DNA from: JBLXBZ01 sp048265185
GTDB taxonomy: Bacteria > Pseudomonadota > Alphaproteobacteria > Rhizobiales > Stappiaceae
Assembly: GCA_048265185.1 (NCBI GenBank)
Contig: JBLXBZ010000001.1
Coordinates: forward strand, 496,001-560,000
Direction of reading: 5' to 3'
Length of the DNA stretch: 64,000 bases
The position numbers and the translations under genes were made by a program. Positions 52,129-61,525 of this stretch are shown here, in pieces (position 1 is the stretch's first letter; every line of letters starts with the position of its first letter). A model generated the notes under the pieces. That model made no database searches. It saw only the letters and a list, made by a program, of their open reading frames with translations, and was not told the origin of the DNA.

Positions 52129-52884
52129 TCAGGCCGCGTCCGTGATGAAATCGGCGTAGCCATTCTTTTCCAGCTCAAGCGCCAGCTCTTTGCCGCCTGT
52201 CTTGACGATCCGCCCGCGTGAGAGAACGTGAACGACATCTGGAACGATATGATCGAGCAGGCGCTGGTAATGGGTGATGACGACCATCGCCCGCTCTGGC
52301 GAGCGCAAACGGTTCACGCCGTCCGACACCACTTTCAACGCGTCAATATCCAGACCGGAATCGGTCTCATCGAGCACGCATAGGGTCGGCTCCAACAAGG
52401 ACATTTGCAGAATTTCAGCACGCTTCTTTTCACCGCCGGAGAAACCCACGTTCAGCGGACGGCGCAGCATTTCCGTGGTGATGTTCAGCTCGCCAGCCGC
52501 CTCCTTCACCCGCTTCATGAAGTCGGGCGTCGTCAACTCCCCTTCTCCGCGCGCTTTACGCTGCGCGTTCATGGCCGCTTTAAGGAAGGTCATTGTGGCG
52601 ACGCCGGGAATTTCAATGGGATACTGAAACGCAAGGAACAGTCCGGCGGCGGCGCGCTCGTCCGGCCCTTGCTCCAAAATGCTCTCGCCGTTGAAAAGGA
52701 TGTCGCCCTCCGTCACCTCATAATCTTCCTTGCCGGCGAGAATATAAGATAACGTCGATTTTCCCGAGCCGTTAGGGCCCATAATCGCATGGACTTCGCC
52801 AGCGTTCACCGTCAGGTCGACGCCGCGCAAAATTTCAGTGCCGTCTTCGGCGATGCGTGCGTGCAGGTTTTTGATCTCAAGCAT
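52129..52884 (-). CDS. sufC: Fe-S assembly ATPase SufC
   Basis: The ABC-type ATPase of the SufBC2D scaffold; soluble, with no partner permease. Walker A is GPNGSGKST, the signature is FSGGEKKRAEILQ and Walker B is CVLDETDSGLDIDAL. The ATG at 52884 has GAGGA upstream and gives 251 residues, the normal SufC length; the open frame to 52980 adds 32 residues of no similarity. A 137-base gap separates it from sufB with no terminator seen. Confidence 0.95.
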   Translation of the reverse strand: MLEIKNLHARIAEDGTEILRGVDLTVNAGEVHAIMGPNGSGKSTLSYILAGKEDYEVTEGDILFNGESILEQGPDERAAAGLFLAFQYPIEIPGVATMTFLKAAMNAQRKARGEGELTTPDFMKRVKEAAGELNITTEMLRRPLNVGFSGGEKKRAEILQMSLLEPTLCVLDETDSGLDIDALKVVSDGVNRLRSPERAMVVITHYQRLLDHIVPDVVHVLSRGRIVKTGGKELALELEKNGYADFITDAA

Positions 52885-53021
52885 GAGATTTTCCTCATTC
52901 ATATCTATTTCAAGCGGCAAGTAGCGAGGCCGCGTCGAATGTCCAGTTGCGCCAGCGTCTTTCGCCAGACGCCCTATCATATTTCGCGAAGCCGCTTATG
53001 ATCGGCGGCGACGAATTCACG

Positions 53022-54494
53022 TCAGCCGACCGAGCCTTCCAGACTGATCGAAATCAATTTCTGCGCTTCGACCGCAAACTCCATGGGCAGTTCCTGAATG
53101 ACTTCCTTGACGAAGCCATTGACGATCAAAGCCACCGCTTCCTCATCCGAGAGCCCGCGCGCCTGACAATAGAACATCTGGTCGTCAGAAATTTTTGACG
53201 TCGTCGCCTCATGCTCGAAAACAGCGCTTGCGTTCTTTGACTCGATATAGGGCACCGTATGCGCGCCGCAATCCTGACCTATGAGCAGGGAATCGCACTG
53301 GGTGAAATTACGCGCGTTCGAAGCCTTGCGATGGGCGGACACCAAACCACGATAAGTGTTTTGCGATTGGCCGGCGGAGATCCCTTTGGAAATGATCCGA
53401 CTGGACGTGTTCTTGCCCAAATGGATCATTTTCGTGCCGCTATCGACCTGCTGATGTCCATTAGAAACGGCAATGGAATAGAACTCGCCGCGCGAGTTAT
53501 CGCCGCGCAGAATGCAGCTGGGGTACTTCCACGTAATGGCCGACCCCGTCTCAACCTGCGTCCAGGAAATTTTGGAGTTACGGCCACGGCAATCACCGCG
53601 TTTGGTGACGAAATTATAAATGCCGCCCTTGCCGTCCTTGTCGCCCGGATACCAGTTTTGAACCGTGGAATATTTGATTTCCGCGTCGTCCATGGCGATC
53701 AACTCCACCACGGCGGCGTGCAACTGGTTCTCATCGCGCTGCGGCGCCGTGCAGCCTTCCAGATAGCTGACGTAAGCGCCCTTTTCCGCAATGATCAACG
53801 TCCGTTCAAACTGACCGGTGTTCTGCTCGTTAATGCGGAAATAGGTGGACAGCTCCATGGGGCAGCGCACGCCTTCAGGCACATAGACGAATGAGCCGTC
53901 AGAAAACACCGCCGAATTCAAGGTCGCATAGAAGTTATCAGTGACGGGAACCACCGTTCCCAAGTATTTGCGCACCAACTCCGGATGCTCGCGCAGCGCT
54001 TCCGAAATGGAGCAGAAAATGACGCCGGCTTCCTGAAGCTCTTTTTTGAACGTCGTAACCACGGAGACGCTGTCAAACACGGCGTCCACCGCAATGCGGT
54101 TCTTAGGTTCGACTCCCGCCAGAATTTCTTGCTCGCGCAAAGGAATTCCAAGCTTTTCATAGGTCGCCAGCAGTTCGGGGTCGACCTCATCAAGGCTTTT
54201 AGGGCCTTCGGTGTTTTTAGGCGCCGCGTAATAATACAGATCTTCGAAGTCTATTTTCGGATATGAAACCCGCGCCCAATCCGGCTCTTTCATGGTCAGC
54301 CAGCGACGATAGGCCTCAAGCCGCCATTCCAGCATCCACTCCGGCTCGCCTTTTTTGGCGGAAATGAAGCGTACGATATCTTCTGACAAGCCTTTCGGCG
54401 CTCTGTCGGATTCGATGTCGGTTACAAAACCATATTTATATTGATCAACATCAATCGAGCGAACCCGATCAATCGTCTCCTGAACAGCAGGCAT
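53022..54494 (-). CDS. sufB: Fe-S assembly scaffold subunit SufB
   Basis: The main scaffold subunit on which [4Fe-4S] clusters are built. The sequence shows YVPEGVRCPMELSTYFRIN, GDCRGRNSKISWTQVE with a conserved cysteine, and CDSLLIGQDCGAHTVPYIE near the C-terminus. The ATG at 54494 has GGAGA six bases upstream (490 residues). Upstream lies a perfect palindrome at 54612-54630, then the gene for a second cysteine desulfurase. Confidence 0.96.
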   Translation of the reverse strand: MPAVQETIDRVRSIDVDQYKYGFVTDIESDRAPKGLSEDIVRFISAKKGEPEWMLEWRLEAYRRWLTMKEPDWARVSYPKIDFEDLYYYAAPKNTEGPKSLDEVDPELLATYEKLGIPLREQEILAGVEPKNRIAVDAVFDSVSVVTTFKKELQEAGVIFCSISEALREHPELVRKYLGTVVPVTDNFYATLNSAVFSDGSFVYVPEGVRCPMELSTYFRINEQNTGQFERTLIIAEKGAYVSYLEGCTAPQRDENQLHAAVVELIAMDDAEIKYSTVQNWYPGDKDGKGGIYNFVTKRGDCRGRNSKISWTQVETGSAITWKYPSCILRGDNSRGEFYSIAVSNGHQQVDSGTKMIHLGKNTSSRIISKGISAGQSQNTYRGLVSAHRKASNARNFTQCDSLLIGQDCGAHTVPYIESKNASAVFEHEATTSKISDDQMFYCQARGLSDEEAVALIVNGFVKEVIQELPMEFAVEAQKLISISLEGSVG

Positions 54495-54611
54495 GCGTAT
54501 CTCCATCCACTGCGGTTTAAAGGACCGCGGGTCGTCGCACTATGTGTTTTACGCCCTTCAGAGCGCCCCATGCGCTCCGGTCTTAAAAAACCTTGGTAAC
54601 TCCATATCAGC

Positions 54612-54630
54612 AATCGTGACGCTCACGATT
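54612..54630. promoter_or_regulatory. Perfect inverted repeat between the IscS-type gene and sufB
   Basis: AATCGTGA (54612-54619) and TCACGATT (54623-54630) form a perfect 8-bp dyad around CGC. It is 15 bases after the desulfurase stop and 118 bases before sufB. It could be a short terminator stem or an operator for an Fe-S or iron-responsive regulator. It matches no consensus that I can name. Confidence 0.35.
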
Positions 54631-54644
54631 AACCATCATTTTTC

Positions 54645-55889
54645 TTACGTCGCTTCCCTAGCTTCCACGGGAAGCATTCGTCCGGCGATCTCACGCCAAC
54701 AACTGACGAAACCATCGATTTCCGCCCTGGAGATCCCATGCCCCCAACTCACGCGCAAAGCGCATCTGGCCACGTCTTCCCTGACGCCCATGGCGCTCAG
54801 AACATGAGATATCGAAACTTTCCCACTGGAGCAGGCCGATCCCGATGAAACCGCAACCCCAGCGAGATCAAGCGCGATTAGCGCCGTCTCCGCCACCACT
54901 CCCGGAACCGCAAAACACGTTGTGTTAGGCAATCGCTCACAGTCCTGACCAAAAACAACTGTACTATTATATATATTGCTCAGGGAGCTTTCGAGAACCC
55001 CTTGCAGCGCTTTCCAGTCACTTCTTTGCGACGCCTCAAGGCGCGCCAGATCCGCCGCCGCGCCAAACCCTACAATCGCCGCCACATTCTCCGTGCCCGC
55101 CCGGCGCCAGTTTTCCTGCCCGCCGCCTCTCAACAACGGCGAAGGACGGCCATTTCCGCTCGCCACCACCAGCGCGCCGGAACCTTGCGGGCCGCCAATC
55201 TTATGAGCGGACAAACTCAAAGCGTCCGCACTCCAGCGCCGCAAATCAATGTCAACGCGCCCCGCCGCCTGAATGGCGTCCACATGAAACAACGCCTGCG
55301 TATCCGCCAACGCCGCGCCAATTTCTTCAATCGGCTGAATTACGCCCGTTTCATTATTGGCGGCCATGACGGACACCAGCGCCCGGCGCCCCGCCGCCTG
55401 CTCATCCGCCACAATCGCCAGCAGAGCCGAAGTATCAACGCGGCCGTTGGCGTCCACAGGGGCGTAAATCCGATTCTCAAGCGGAAAACGTCCACCGCTC
55501 AAAACCGACGGGTGCTCAACTGCGCTGACAACTAATGTATCGAGAGCCGTTGGCGCACCGTCAATTTCCCACATGGGCGACAAAGCGGTGACATTTGCTT
55601 CCGTTCCGCCGCTGGTAAAAGTGACATTGGCCGTTTTGGCGCCCACCAAAGCCGCGACTTTTTCACGAGCCTTTTCCACCATTCCTCGCGACGCGCGCCC
55701 CTTGGCGTATACGGAAGAAGGATTGCCGGCGCGCCTCAAAATATCGCACATAATATCCTGCACCTCTGGGCGCAGGGGAGCCGAGGCGTTATAATCAAGA
55801 TAAATACTGGATGACTTAAACGTCAAAGCAGCTTCAACCTTTACAGTTTGGCGCAATGCGGCAACAGAGAAAACATGGAAACGTTTCAA
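54645..55889 (-). CDS. iscS: Cysteine desulfurase, IscS/NifS type
   Basis: A group-I PLP-dependent desulfurase. PLP binds Lys230 in LSAHKIGGPQGSGAL, and the persulfide Cys353 lies in VSSGSACSSGKVSISHVL on the long mobile loop. The domain normally starts near IYLDYNASAPLRPEV (residue 29 here); the 28 preceding residues are atypical, but no good internal start is visible, so the start is uncertain. It precedes sufB on the same strand. With SufS this gives two desulfurases of different groups in one cluster; one may serve tRNA thiolation or the early step of assembly. Confidence 0.92.
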   Translation of the reverse strand: MKRFHVFSVAALRQTVKVEAALTFKSSSIYLDYNASAPLRPEVQDIMCDILRRAGNPSSVYAKGRASRGMVEKAREKVAALVGAKTANVTFTSGGTEANVTALSPMWEIDGAPTALDTLVVSAVEHPSVLSGGRFPLENRIYAPVDANGRVDTSALLAIVADEQAAGRRALVSVMAANNETGVIQPIEEIGAALADTQALFHVDAIQAAGRVDIDLRRWSADALSLSAHKIGGPQGSGALVVASGNGRPSPLLRGGGQENWRRAGTENVAAIVGFGAAADLARLEASQRSDWKALQGVLESSLSNIYNSTVVFGQDCERLPNTTCFAVPGVVAETALIALDLAGVAVSSGSACSSGKVSISHVLSAMGVREDVARCALRVSWGHGISRAEIDGFVSCWREIAGRMLPVEAREAT

Positions 55890-56151
55890 GTTGTTTACGG
55901 AAACCTTGCTTTTCGCGAGCGAACCTAGAATAAGAGGCGAATGGCTTGGTTATCGACTGTGGCTTTCGGCTGCAACTCGATCCGGCGGAACCTTTATTTC
56001 GAACGATTCTAAACTAAGGTTCTATGAACAGCAATAGCGCAAGTCAAGGCGCGCTGACCATAAACCGGAAGATAGTCGAGACGAAGACCTGTTTCACATG
56101 AGCTTCCCCCCGGGGCAAGTCTCATATCAACTAGAAGGACGCGTGACATCT

Positions 56152-56826
56152 ATGCCAGAGGTGATTTTCAACGGCCCGGCCGGACGTCTCGAAGGCCGCT
56201 TCCACCCGGCGAAATCCCGCACAGCGCCGATTGCTCTCATCTTGCACTTGCACCCGCAATTCGGCGGCTCGATGAACAATCAGATCGTTTATCAGCTTTA
56301 CTACATGTTCGCTAAACGTGGTTTCGCTGTTCTGCGGTTCAATTTCCGCGGCGTCGGACGCAGTCAGGGAAGCTTCGATCATGGCCAGGGCGAATTATCC
56401 GACGCGGCGGCGGCCTTGGACTGGGTCCAGACCGTACACCCCGACGCCCGCGCGTGTTGGATCGCCGGATTTTCTTTCGGAGCCTGGATTGGAATGCAAC
56501 TTTTGATGCGCCGCCCGGAAGTGGAAGGCTTCATGTCTGTAGCCCCACCGGCCAATCTGCATGATTTCTCCTTCCTTGCGCCCTGCCCGTCCTCCGGTCT
56601 CATCATTCATGGGGATCAGGATAAGGTCGTGCCGCAAAAAGACGTGCAAACGCTGGTCGATAAGCTCAAGACTCAGAAGGGCATCATCATTGATCAAACG
56701 ATTGTGCCCGGCGCGAACCACTTCTTTGAAGACCATATGGATATCTTGATGGGAACCTGCGGGAACTATCTTGATCACCGCCTCGGAATCACGCCATTGG
56801 ATTCCGAAGTTGCCCCAGAAGATTAA
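56152..56826 (+). CDS. Alpha/beta hydrolase of unknown substrate
   Basis: A serine hydrolase-fold protein of 224 residues. The start MPEVIFNGPAGRLEGRF is the usual family N-terminus; the ATG at 56098 would add 18 residues. The oxyanion region is LHLHPQFGGSMNN, the nucleophile is Ser108 in GFSFGAW, the acid Asp lies in IHGDQDKVVP and the His in PGANHFFEDH. A small hydrolase of this kind often lies next to Suf or lipid A genes in alphaproteobacteria, but its substrate is unknown. It is divergent from the suf cluster and convergent with lpxB. Confidence 0.87.
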   Translation: MPEVIFNGPAGRLEGRFHPAKSRTAPIALILHLHPQFGGSMNNQIVYQLYYMFAKRGFAVLRFNFRGVGRSQGSFDHGQGELSDAAAALDWVQTVHPDARACWIAGFSFGAWIGMQLLMRRPEVEGFMSVAPPANLHDFSFLAPCPSSGLIIHGDQDKVVPQKDVQTLVDKLKTQKGIIIDQTIVPGANHFFEDHMDILMGTCGNYLDHRLGITPLDSEVAPED

Positions 56827-56868
56827 ACGTCATTCACTCAGATCGGTTACGATCTAACGCACGGATAC

Positions 56869-56906
56869 AAAAAGGGTCGCGGTCAACGCCGCGGCCTTTT
56901 TATTTT
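56869..56906. terminator. Bidirectional terminator between the hydrolase and lpxB
   Basis: AAAAAGG (56869-56875) pairs with CCTTTTT (56895-56901), with a GC-rich inner stem that contains one bulge. T runs follow the stem on both strands, so it can end transcripts of the convergent hydrolase and lpxB genes. Confidence 0.8.
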
Positions 56907-56930
56907 CTCCATGGCGAAATGCGCCTAAGT

Positions 56931-58139
56931 TTACCTTAAACGAAAAGAACTTACGGTTTCCCGAATCACCCGCGCAGCTTTCCCCGACTGGCTTTCCCCC
57001 TCATCAAGCGCCATGAGGTCTTCCAGCCGCTCAAAGGCCGTCAACTGGCGCGCACGCTCGGGGCTTTCCTCCAAAAGCGCCAAAACCGAACGCGAAAGCG
57101 CCTCCGGGTTAGCGTCTTGGTCGAGGAACTCAGGCGCGACATTCTCGCCAAGAATAATATTTGGCAACACCATTGAATCGACGCCGGAAAACTTCAAAAA
57201 GCGATTCGCATCTTTGACGCGGCGGTAAAACCAGTCGAGACGATAAGCCACCGTCATGGGAATCGCGGAGATCGCCAATTCAAGTGATACGGTTCCAGAG
57301 GCGGCCAGCGCCGCATGGGCGCAGCGAAAGGCCTGCAGCTTTTCTTGCTCGCCAACCAGAATTTCCGGTTGAACGGACCATTTCGCCGTGCGCTCGCGAA
57401 TTGTCCGCTCAAGATGGGAGACCGCAGGCAACAGCACCCGAATGTTCGGCTTTTCGCGCCGAATTTTTTCCAAAGTCTCGCCAAAAACATCAATCAATCT
57501 AGAGACTTCGCTTTGACGACTACCCGGCAACACCAGCAGAACCGGCGCATTGGTCTCTCCAAGTTCCGGCCGCTCGCCGTTTTGCGGGCGCAGCTCTTCA
57601 ATCCGCTCAAACAACGGATGCCCCACATAGCTTGTCGGCGGGCCGCCAAGCTTTTCATGAACGGCGGGCTCGAAGGGCAAAATCGCGAGCAAATGATCCA
57701 CATAAGCCGCCATCTTGCGCGCGCGCCCCGGGCGCCACGCCCAAACGGAGGGCGATACATAGTCAATGATTGGAATATGCGGCGCGCGTTTGCGCACCCG
57801 CTTAGCCACGTTATGGGTGAAATCCGGACTGTCGATAATCACCAAAACGTCAGGATCAGCCGCAATAATGGCGTCAACGGTTTCATGCACGCGGCGAATG
57901 ATCAACGGTAACCTTTGCAGCACCGCCGTAAGGCCCATAACGGCGATATCCGAAAGCGAAAACAGGGAAGTCATTCCCTCCTCCGCCATACGCTCGCCGC
58001 CGACGCCGGAAAATTCGACAGCCCCCTCCAACTGCAACTTCAAGCTACGCATGAGCCGGGCGCCCAACTGGTCGCCGCTATCCTCGCCAACGACGAAGAA
58101 GACCGACAGAGGCTTTTCACTCGTCATAAAAGCCGCCAT
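56931..58139 (-). CDS. lpxB: Lipid-A-disaccharide synthase
   Basis: A membrane-associated glycosyltransferase that joins UDP-diacylglucosamine and lipid X. The GT-19 signatures FVVGEDSGDQLGARLM, FSGVGGERM, IIDSPDFTHNVAKRVR and YVSPSVWAWRPGRARKM are present. An ATG at residue 5 is an alternative start. Length is 402 residues. It is the last gene of lpxD-fabZ-lpxA-lpxI-lpxB, three bases after lpxI. Confidence 0.96.
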   Translation of the reverse strand: MAAFMTSEKPLSVFFVVGEDSGDQLGARLMRSLKLQLEGAVEFSGVGGERMAEEGMTSLFSLSDIAVMGLTAVLQRLPLIIRRVHETVDAIIAADPDVLVIIDSPDFTHNVAKRVRKRAPHIPIIDYVSPSVWAWRPGRARKMAAYVDHLLAILPFEPAVHEKLGGPPTSYVGHPLFERIEELRPQNGERPELGETNAPVLLVLPGSRQSEVSRLIDVFGETLEKIRREKPNIRVLLPAVSHLERTIRERTAKWSVQPEILVGEQEKLQAFRCAHAALAASGTVSLELAISAIPMTVAYRLDWFYRRVKDANRFLKFSGVDSMVLPNIILGENVAPEFLDQDANPEALSRSVLALLEESPERARQLTAFERLEDLMALDEGESQSGKAARVIRETVSSFRLR

Positions 58140-58142
58140 TGG

Positions 58143-59027
58143 TCAACTTTCAAGCTCTGGGTTATCGCCGAAACGAGGCGTTGTCACATCCGCGCCCCAA
58201 ATGAAGATGTTCTTCTCATTAGCCTGCTTTACGGTCTCTTCCCGATCCGCGATCAGCACCCGCCCCGCCTCCAACGCGACGCCGGCCAGACCAATTTCAG
58301 CCGCCGCGGCGATGGTTTGCGCGCCAATGGTCGGCAAATCCACCCGCAGATCCTGCCCCGGCTTGGCGCGTTTCACAAGAACGCCGGAGCGTCCTTTCCA
58401 TTTAACCCGCCCGATCGCCTTCAACTCCGCGCAGCGGGCCAGAACGGCGTCCGTCCCCTCGGCCGCTTCAAGCGCGATAACGCGGCCGTTTTGCACGACG
58501 GCCGCCTGCCCCACATCCAATTGCCCCAAAAGGCGCACCGCTTCAAAGCCCAACAAGATATCTCGCTTGTCGTCGCCTAAAAGCTGTGGTCCTGCGATCA
58601 ACCCTGATTCCACAAGAATATCCGCCGCCACTTCATGCGCCCCAATCACGTGAAAGCCTTCTTCTTCAATCAAGGCGATAACCTTGACGAGAAGACTGTC
58701 ATCCCCGCCCACCAATGCGGAAATGATCCGCGGCAAACGCCGCATTGTGCCAAGATCGCCGAGAATTGTTTTAAAGTCAGGACGATTTTGAACGCTGCCG
58801 ATAAGCACCACGTCCCGACATCCAGCGGCTTTCATCGAGGAAAACATTTTGCCGATCTGCCCCCATCCCAAACTCAAAGGATGGAACGCATCTAACGCAG
58901 AATCTGCCTCGCCCTTGATCGCGATCACGAAAACCTCGCGCCCGGAATCCTGCGCCGCCCGCACGACAGCCGGCGCCAGCGCGCCGCCGCCGCAGATTAC
59001 CGCAACAGGCGGATCAGCCAGCGTCAT
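58143..59027 (-). CDS. lpxI: UDP-2,3-diacylglucosamine pyrophosphatase LpxI
   Basis: Hydrolyses UDP-2,3-diacylglucosamine to lipid X and UMP, the step done by LpxH in E. coli. The N-terminus VAVICGGGALAPAVVRAAQD and the C-terminal TIAAAAEIGLAGVALEAGRVLIADRE match the LpxI (DUF1009) family, which replaces LpxH in alphaproteobacteria. Length is 294 residues. It lies between lpxA (eight bases) and lpxB (three bases), so the operon contains its own complete early lipid A branch. Confidence 0.94.
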   Translation of the reverse strand: MTLADPPVAVICGGGALAPAVVRAAQDSGREVFVIAIKGEADSALDAFHPLSLGWGQIGKMFSSMKAAGCRDVVLIGSVQNRPDFKTILGDLGTMRRLPRIISALVGGDDSLLVKVIALIEEEGFHVIGAHEVAADILVESGLIAGPQLLGDDKRDILLGFEAVRLLGQLDVGQAAVVQNGRVIALEAAEGTDAVLARCAELKAIGRVKWKGRSGVLVKRAKPGQDLRVDLPTIGAQTIAAAAEIGLAGVALEAGRVLIADREETVKQANEKNIFIWGADVTTPRFGDNPELES

Positions 59028-59035
59028 CCCCCGCG

Positions 59036-59839
59036 TTACCCGTCCTGACCGGAACGAGGCGTGCAGAACCGACGTTCTTCTTCAGTGAGAATAAAGCCGG
59101 TCACCTGCTGAACCAACTCTGCGTCGGCATAAGCCTCAGCCGCCGCTTCCGCGCGTTGACGCAAGGTTCCCTCATCCGATTCGAACAAGACGCGATAAGC
59201 GCCGCGCAGCGCGTGAATCTCACTGCGCGGAAATCCCCGCCGCTTCAAACCCACCAGATTCAAGCCCGACAATTTCGCCCTGTTTCCCGTAACCATGCCG
59301 AAGGGAATCAGATCATTCTCAAGTCCCGCCAGTCCGCCAATGAAAGCGTGCGCGCCAATGCGCGTGAATTGAATCACAGCGGAACCGCCACCAAAGATGA
59401 CATTGTCGCCAACCTGTACGTGACCGGCGATCATCACATTGTTGGACAAGACGATATTGTCGCCAAGAATGGAATCATGCCCTACGTGGGAATTAGCGAG
59501 AAAAGCGCATTGATCGCCGACAATCGTCTTGCCGCCGCCAGACGCCGTGCCGGCGTTCATGGTGACGCCTTCACGAATGATGCATTTCTCGCCAATTTCC
59601 AGAGTGGCTTTTTCGCCTTTGTATTTCAAATCCTGCGCGCAATGACCAAGAGACGCAAAAGGGTAAATCGACGTCGCCGCGCCGATTTTAGTCGCGCCGG
59701 CGACAACCACATGTGACTTTAACTCACAACGCGCGCCGAGCTCCACCTCCGCGCCAATATGGCAAAAAGCTCCGATCAGAACGTCTTCGCCGATCTTCGC
59801 CCCATCCTCGATAATCGCGGTCGGGTGTATTTGCGTCAT
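59036..59839 (-). CDS. lpxA: UDP-N-acetylglucosamine O-acyltransferase
   Basis: The first enzyme of lipid A synthesis, acylating UDP-GlcNAc at the 3-hydroxyl from hydroxyacyl-ACP. The left-handed beta-helix of hexapeptide repeats starts IHPTAIIEDGAKIGEDVLIG and includes the catalytic His in NSHVGHDSILGDN. The C-terminal region (from about residue 190) is the usual helical domain with GLKRRGFPRSEI. Length is 267 residues. It lies between fabZ and lpxI. Confidence 0.96.
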   Translation of the reverse strand: MTQIHPTAIIEDGAKIGEDVLIGAFCHIGAEVELGARCELKSHVVVAGATKIGAATSIYPFASLGHCAQDLKYKGEKATLEIGEKCIIREGVTMNAGTASGGGKTIVGDQCAFLANSHVGHDSILGDNIVLSNNVMIAGHVQVGDNVIFGGGSAVIQFTRIGAHAFIGGLAGLENDLIPFGMVTGNRAKLSGLNLVGLKRRGFPRSEIHALRGAYRVLFESDEGTLRQRAEAAAEAYADAELVQQVTGFILTEEERRFCTPRSGQDG

Positions 59840-59849
59840 TTATAATTCC

Positions 59850-60323
59850 TTAGCCATCAACCAGCATTGCACTTATTTCGGCTTCGGCGACCTTCACGCC
59901 ATCCACCAGCGCGACCGCGTCGAACTTCCAGATATTGGTCCGATTGCGGATTTTCTTGACGTGATATCTGACCTGATCGCCAGGCACGACAGGCTTGCGA
60001 AACTTGGCCCGGTCAATCGTCATGAAATAAACAATGCTCGGCGCCTTGTCTTTTCCGCCGTCGCCGCGCGCGTTCACGCATAATGCGCCTGCCGTCTGCG
60101 CCATCCCCTCAATAAGCAACACCCCCGGCATCACGGGCTGCGATGGGAAGTGTCCTTGAAAATGAGGTTCTGTCGCCGTGACGTTTTTAATGCCAACGCC
60201 ACTGTTATCACCATCCATGTCGACAATTCGGTCAACCATCAAAAACGGGTACCTATGAGGCAATAACTCCATCACCCGCATGATATCGGCGCTTTCAAGC
60301 ACCTGTTCTTTATTTTCGTCCAT
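59850..60323 (-). CDS. fabZ: 3-hydroxyacyl-[acyl-carrier-protein] dehydratase
   Basis: Dehydrates 3-hydroxyacyl-ACP in fatty-acid elongation, competing with LpxA and LpxD for the same substrate. The catalytic His lies in LLPHRYPFLMVD and the Glu in GVLLIEGMAQTAG, after GHFPSQPVMPG. Length is 157 residues, typical of a hotdog-fold FabZ. It lies between lpxD and lpxA, the classical position. Confidence 0.96.
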   Translation of the reverse strand: MDENKEQVLESADIMRVMELLPHRYPFLMVDRIVDMDGDNSGVGIKNVTATEPHFQGHFPSQPVMPGVLLIEGMAQTAGALCVNARGDGGKDKAPSIVYFMTIDRAKFRKPVVPGDQVRYHVKKIRNRTNIWKFDAVALVDGVKVAEAEISAMLVDG

Positions 60324-60381
60324 TCCGCCACCCTTCGACTATTTCCCGCAGCGATTTTCGCCAAATCCGGTCAATATATCG

Positions 60382-61428
60382 CTATTTACGCTCAACTTTG
60401 GTTGCAAGCTTACTTAACGCCGTGATCTCACGGAACCACTGTTTAACAGGTTTCGCGGGAACCCCGCCATAACGCGCGCCAGCGGGAACGTCGTCATTCA
60501 CAACGCTAACGGCGGCGATTTGCGCTCCGGTTCCGATAACCACATGCCCCTTGACGCCGCTTTGCCCGCCAATCGCGACAAAATCGCCAAGCGTGCAGCT
60601 GCCTGAAAGGCCGACTTGGGCGACAATCACGCAATGACGGCCAATCACGACATTGTGACCAATCTGAACCTGATTGTCGATCTTGGAGCCCTCGCCAATA
60701 ATTGTATCCCGATTAGCTCCGCGATCAATAGTCGTGTTCGCGCCAACTTCTACATTGTCATGAATAACCACGCGACCAACCTGAGGCACTTTCAAGTGCC
60801 CCTGAATTCCCATGGCGAAGCCGAACCCATCTTGGCCGACGCATACGCCCGGATGCAAAATTACGCCGTCGCCTAAAATAGCGACCTGCACGACGGCGCC
60901 ATGGCCAATCGAGCAATTTCGGCCAATTTTCACATTGGGGCCAATCACCGCATTGGCGCAAATACGAGTTCCAGCGCTTATTTCAGCGTTGGCTCCAACG
61001 ACAGCGCCAGTTTCAATGATCGCGTCCGGCGCAATCATTGCGCTCGGATCAACATTAGCGCGCGCGGAAACGCCATATGAGCGAACCCCATCAGGGACCA
61101 ACGCTTCAGGAAAGCAATGCCCCAGGATCGTCGCCCACGCGCGATATGGATCCTTAACGACAATAGGAACAACAGCTTCAGGCACTCTATCGGCATATTT
61201 GGGGGGAACAAGACAGGCGGAGGCTTGAGAGGAAAGAAGGCTATCGAGATATTTCGGATTATCGATAAAAACAAGTTGCCCCGAAGCGCTCGTTTCAAGC
61301 GGGCCAACGCCGCTTATAACGATTGTATCGCCTGATCGAGGCAAGGATCCATCGACCAAAGCTGCGAGCTCCCCAATGGTTATTGGCTCGAACGCGGCAA
61401 AGAATTCAGGCTCTTGCATTAATCCCAC
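60382..61428 (-). CDS. lpxD: UDP-3-O-acylglucosamine N-acyltransferase
   Basis: Adds the second hydroxyacyl chain to the lipid A precursor. The N-terminal uridine-binding domain (about residues 1-105) precedes a long left-handed beta-helix with hexapeptide repeats, including GQDGFGFAMGIQGHLKVPQ and the region NQVQIGHNVVIGRHC with the catalytic His. Length is 348 residues. It is the first gene after the bamA terminator, so it probably has its own promoter or relies on read-through. Confidence 0.95.
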   Translation of the reverse strand: MGLMQEPEFFAAFEPITIGELAALVDGSLPRSGDTIVISGVGPLETSASGQLVFIDNPKYLDSLLSSQASACLVPPKYADRVPEAVVPIVVKDPYRAWATILGHCFPEALVPDGVRSYGVSARANVDPSAMIAPDAIIETGAVVGANAEISAGTRICANAVIGPNVKIGRNCSIGHGAVVQVAILGDGVILHPGVCVGQDGFGFAMGIQGHLKVPQVGRVVIHDNVEVGANTTIDRGANRDTIIGEGSKIDNQVQIGHNVVIGRHCVIVAQVGLSGSCTLGDFVAIGGQSGVKGHVVIGTGAQIAAVSVVNDDVPAGARYGGVPAKPVKQWFREITALSKLATKVERK

Positions 61429-61465
61429 CTACAAACTGGCGACCGCCTAACAATCGCGTTCACCT

Positions 61466-61503
61466 AACAAAAAGCCGGCCACCGATCCTCTCGGTGGCCG
61501 GCT
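61466..61503 (-). terminator. Strong rho-independent terminator of bamA
   Basis: A perfect 13-bp stem (61473-61485 with 61491-61503, loop TCCTC) is followed on the minus strand by CTTTTTGTT. It lies about 22 bases downstream of the bamA stop and about 40 bases upstream of lpxD. Confidence 0.92.
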
Positions 61504-61525
61504 CTTATACCTCAAATTCAAAAAA

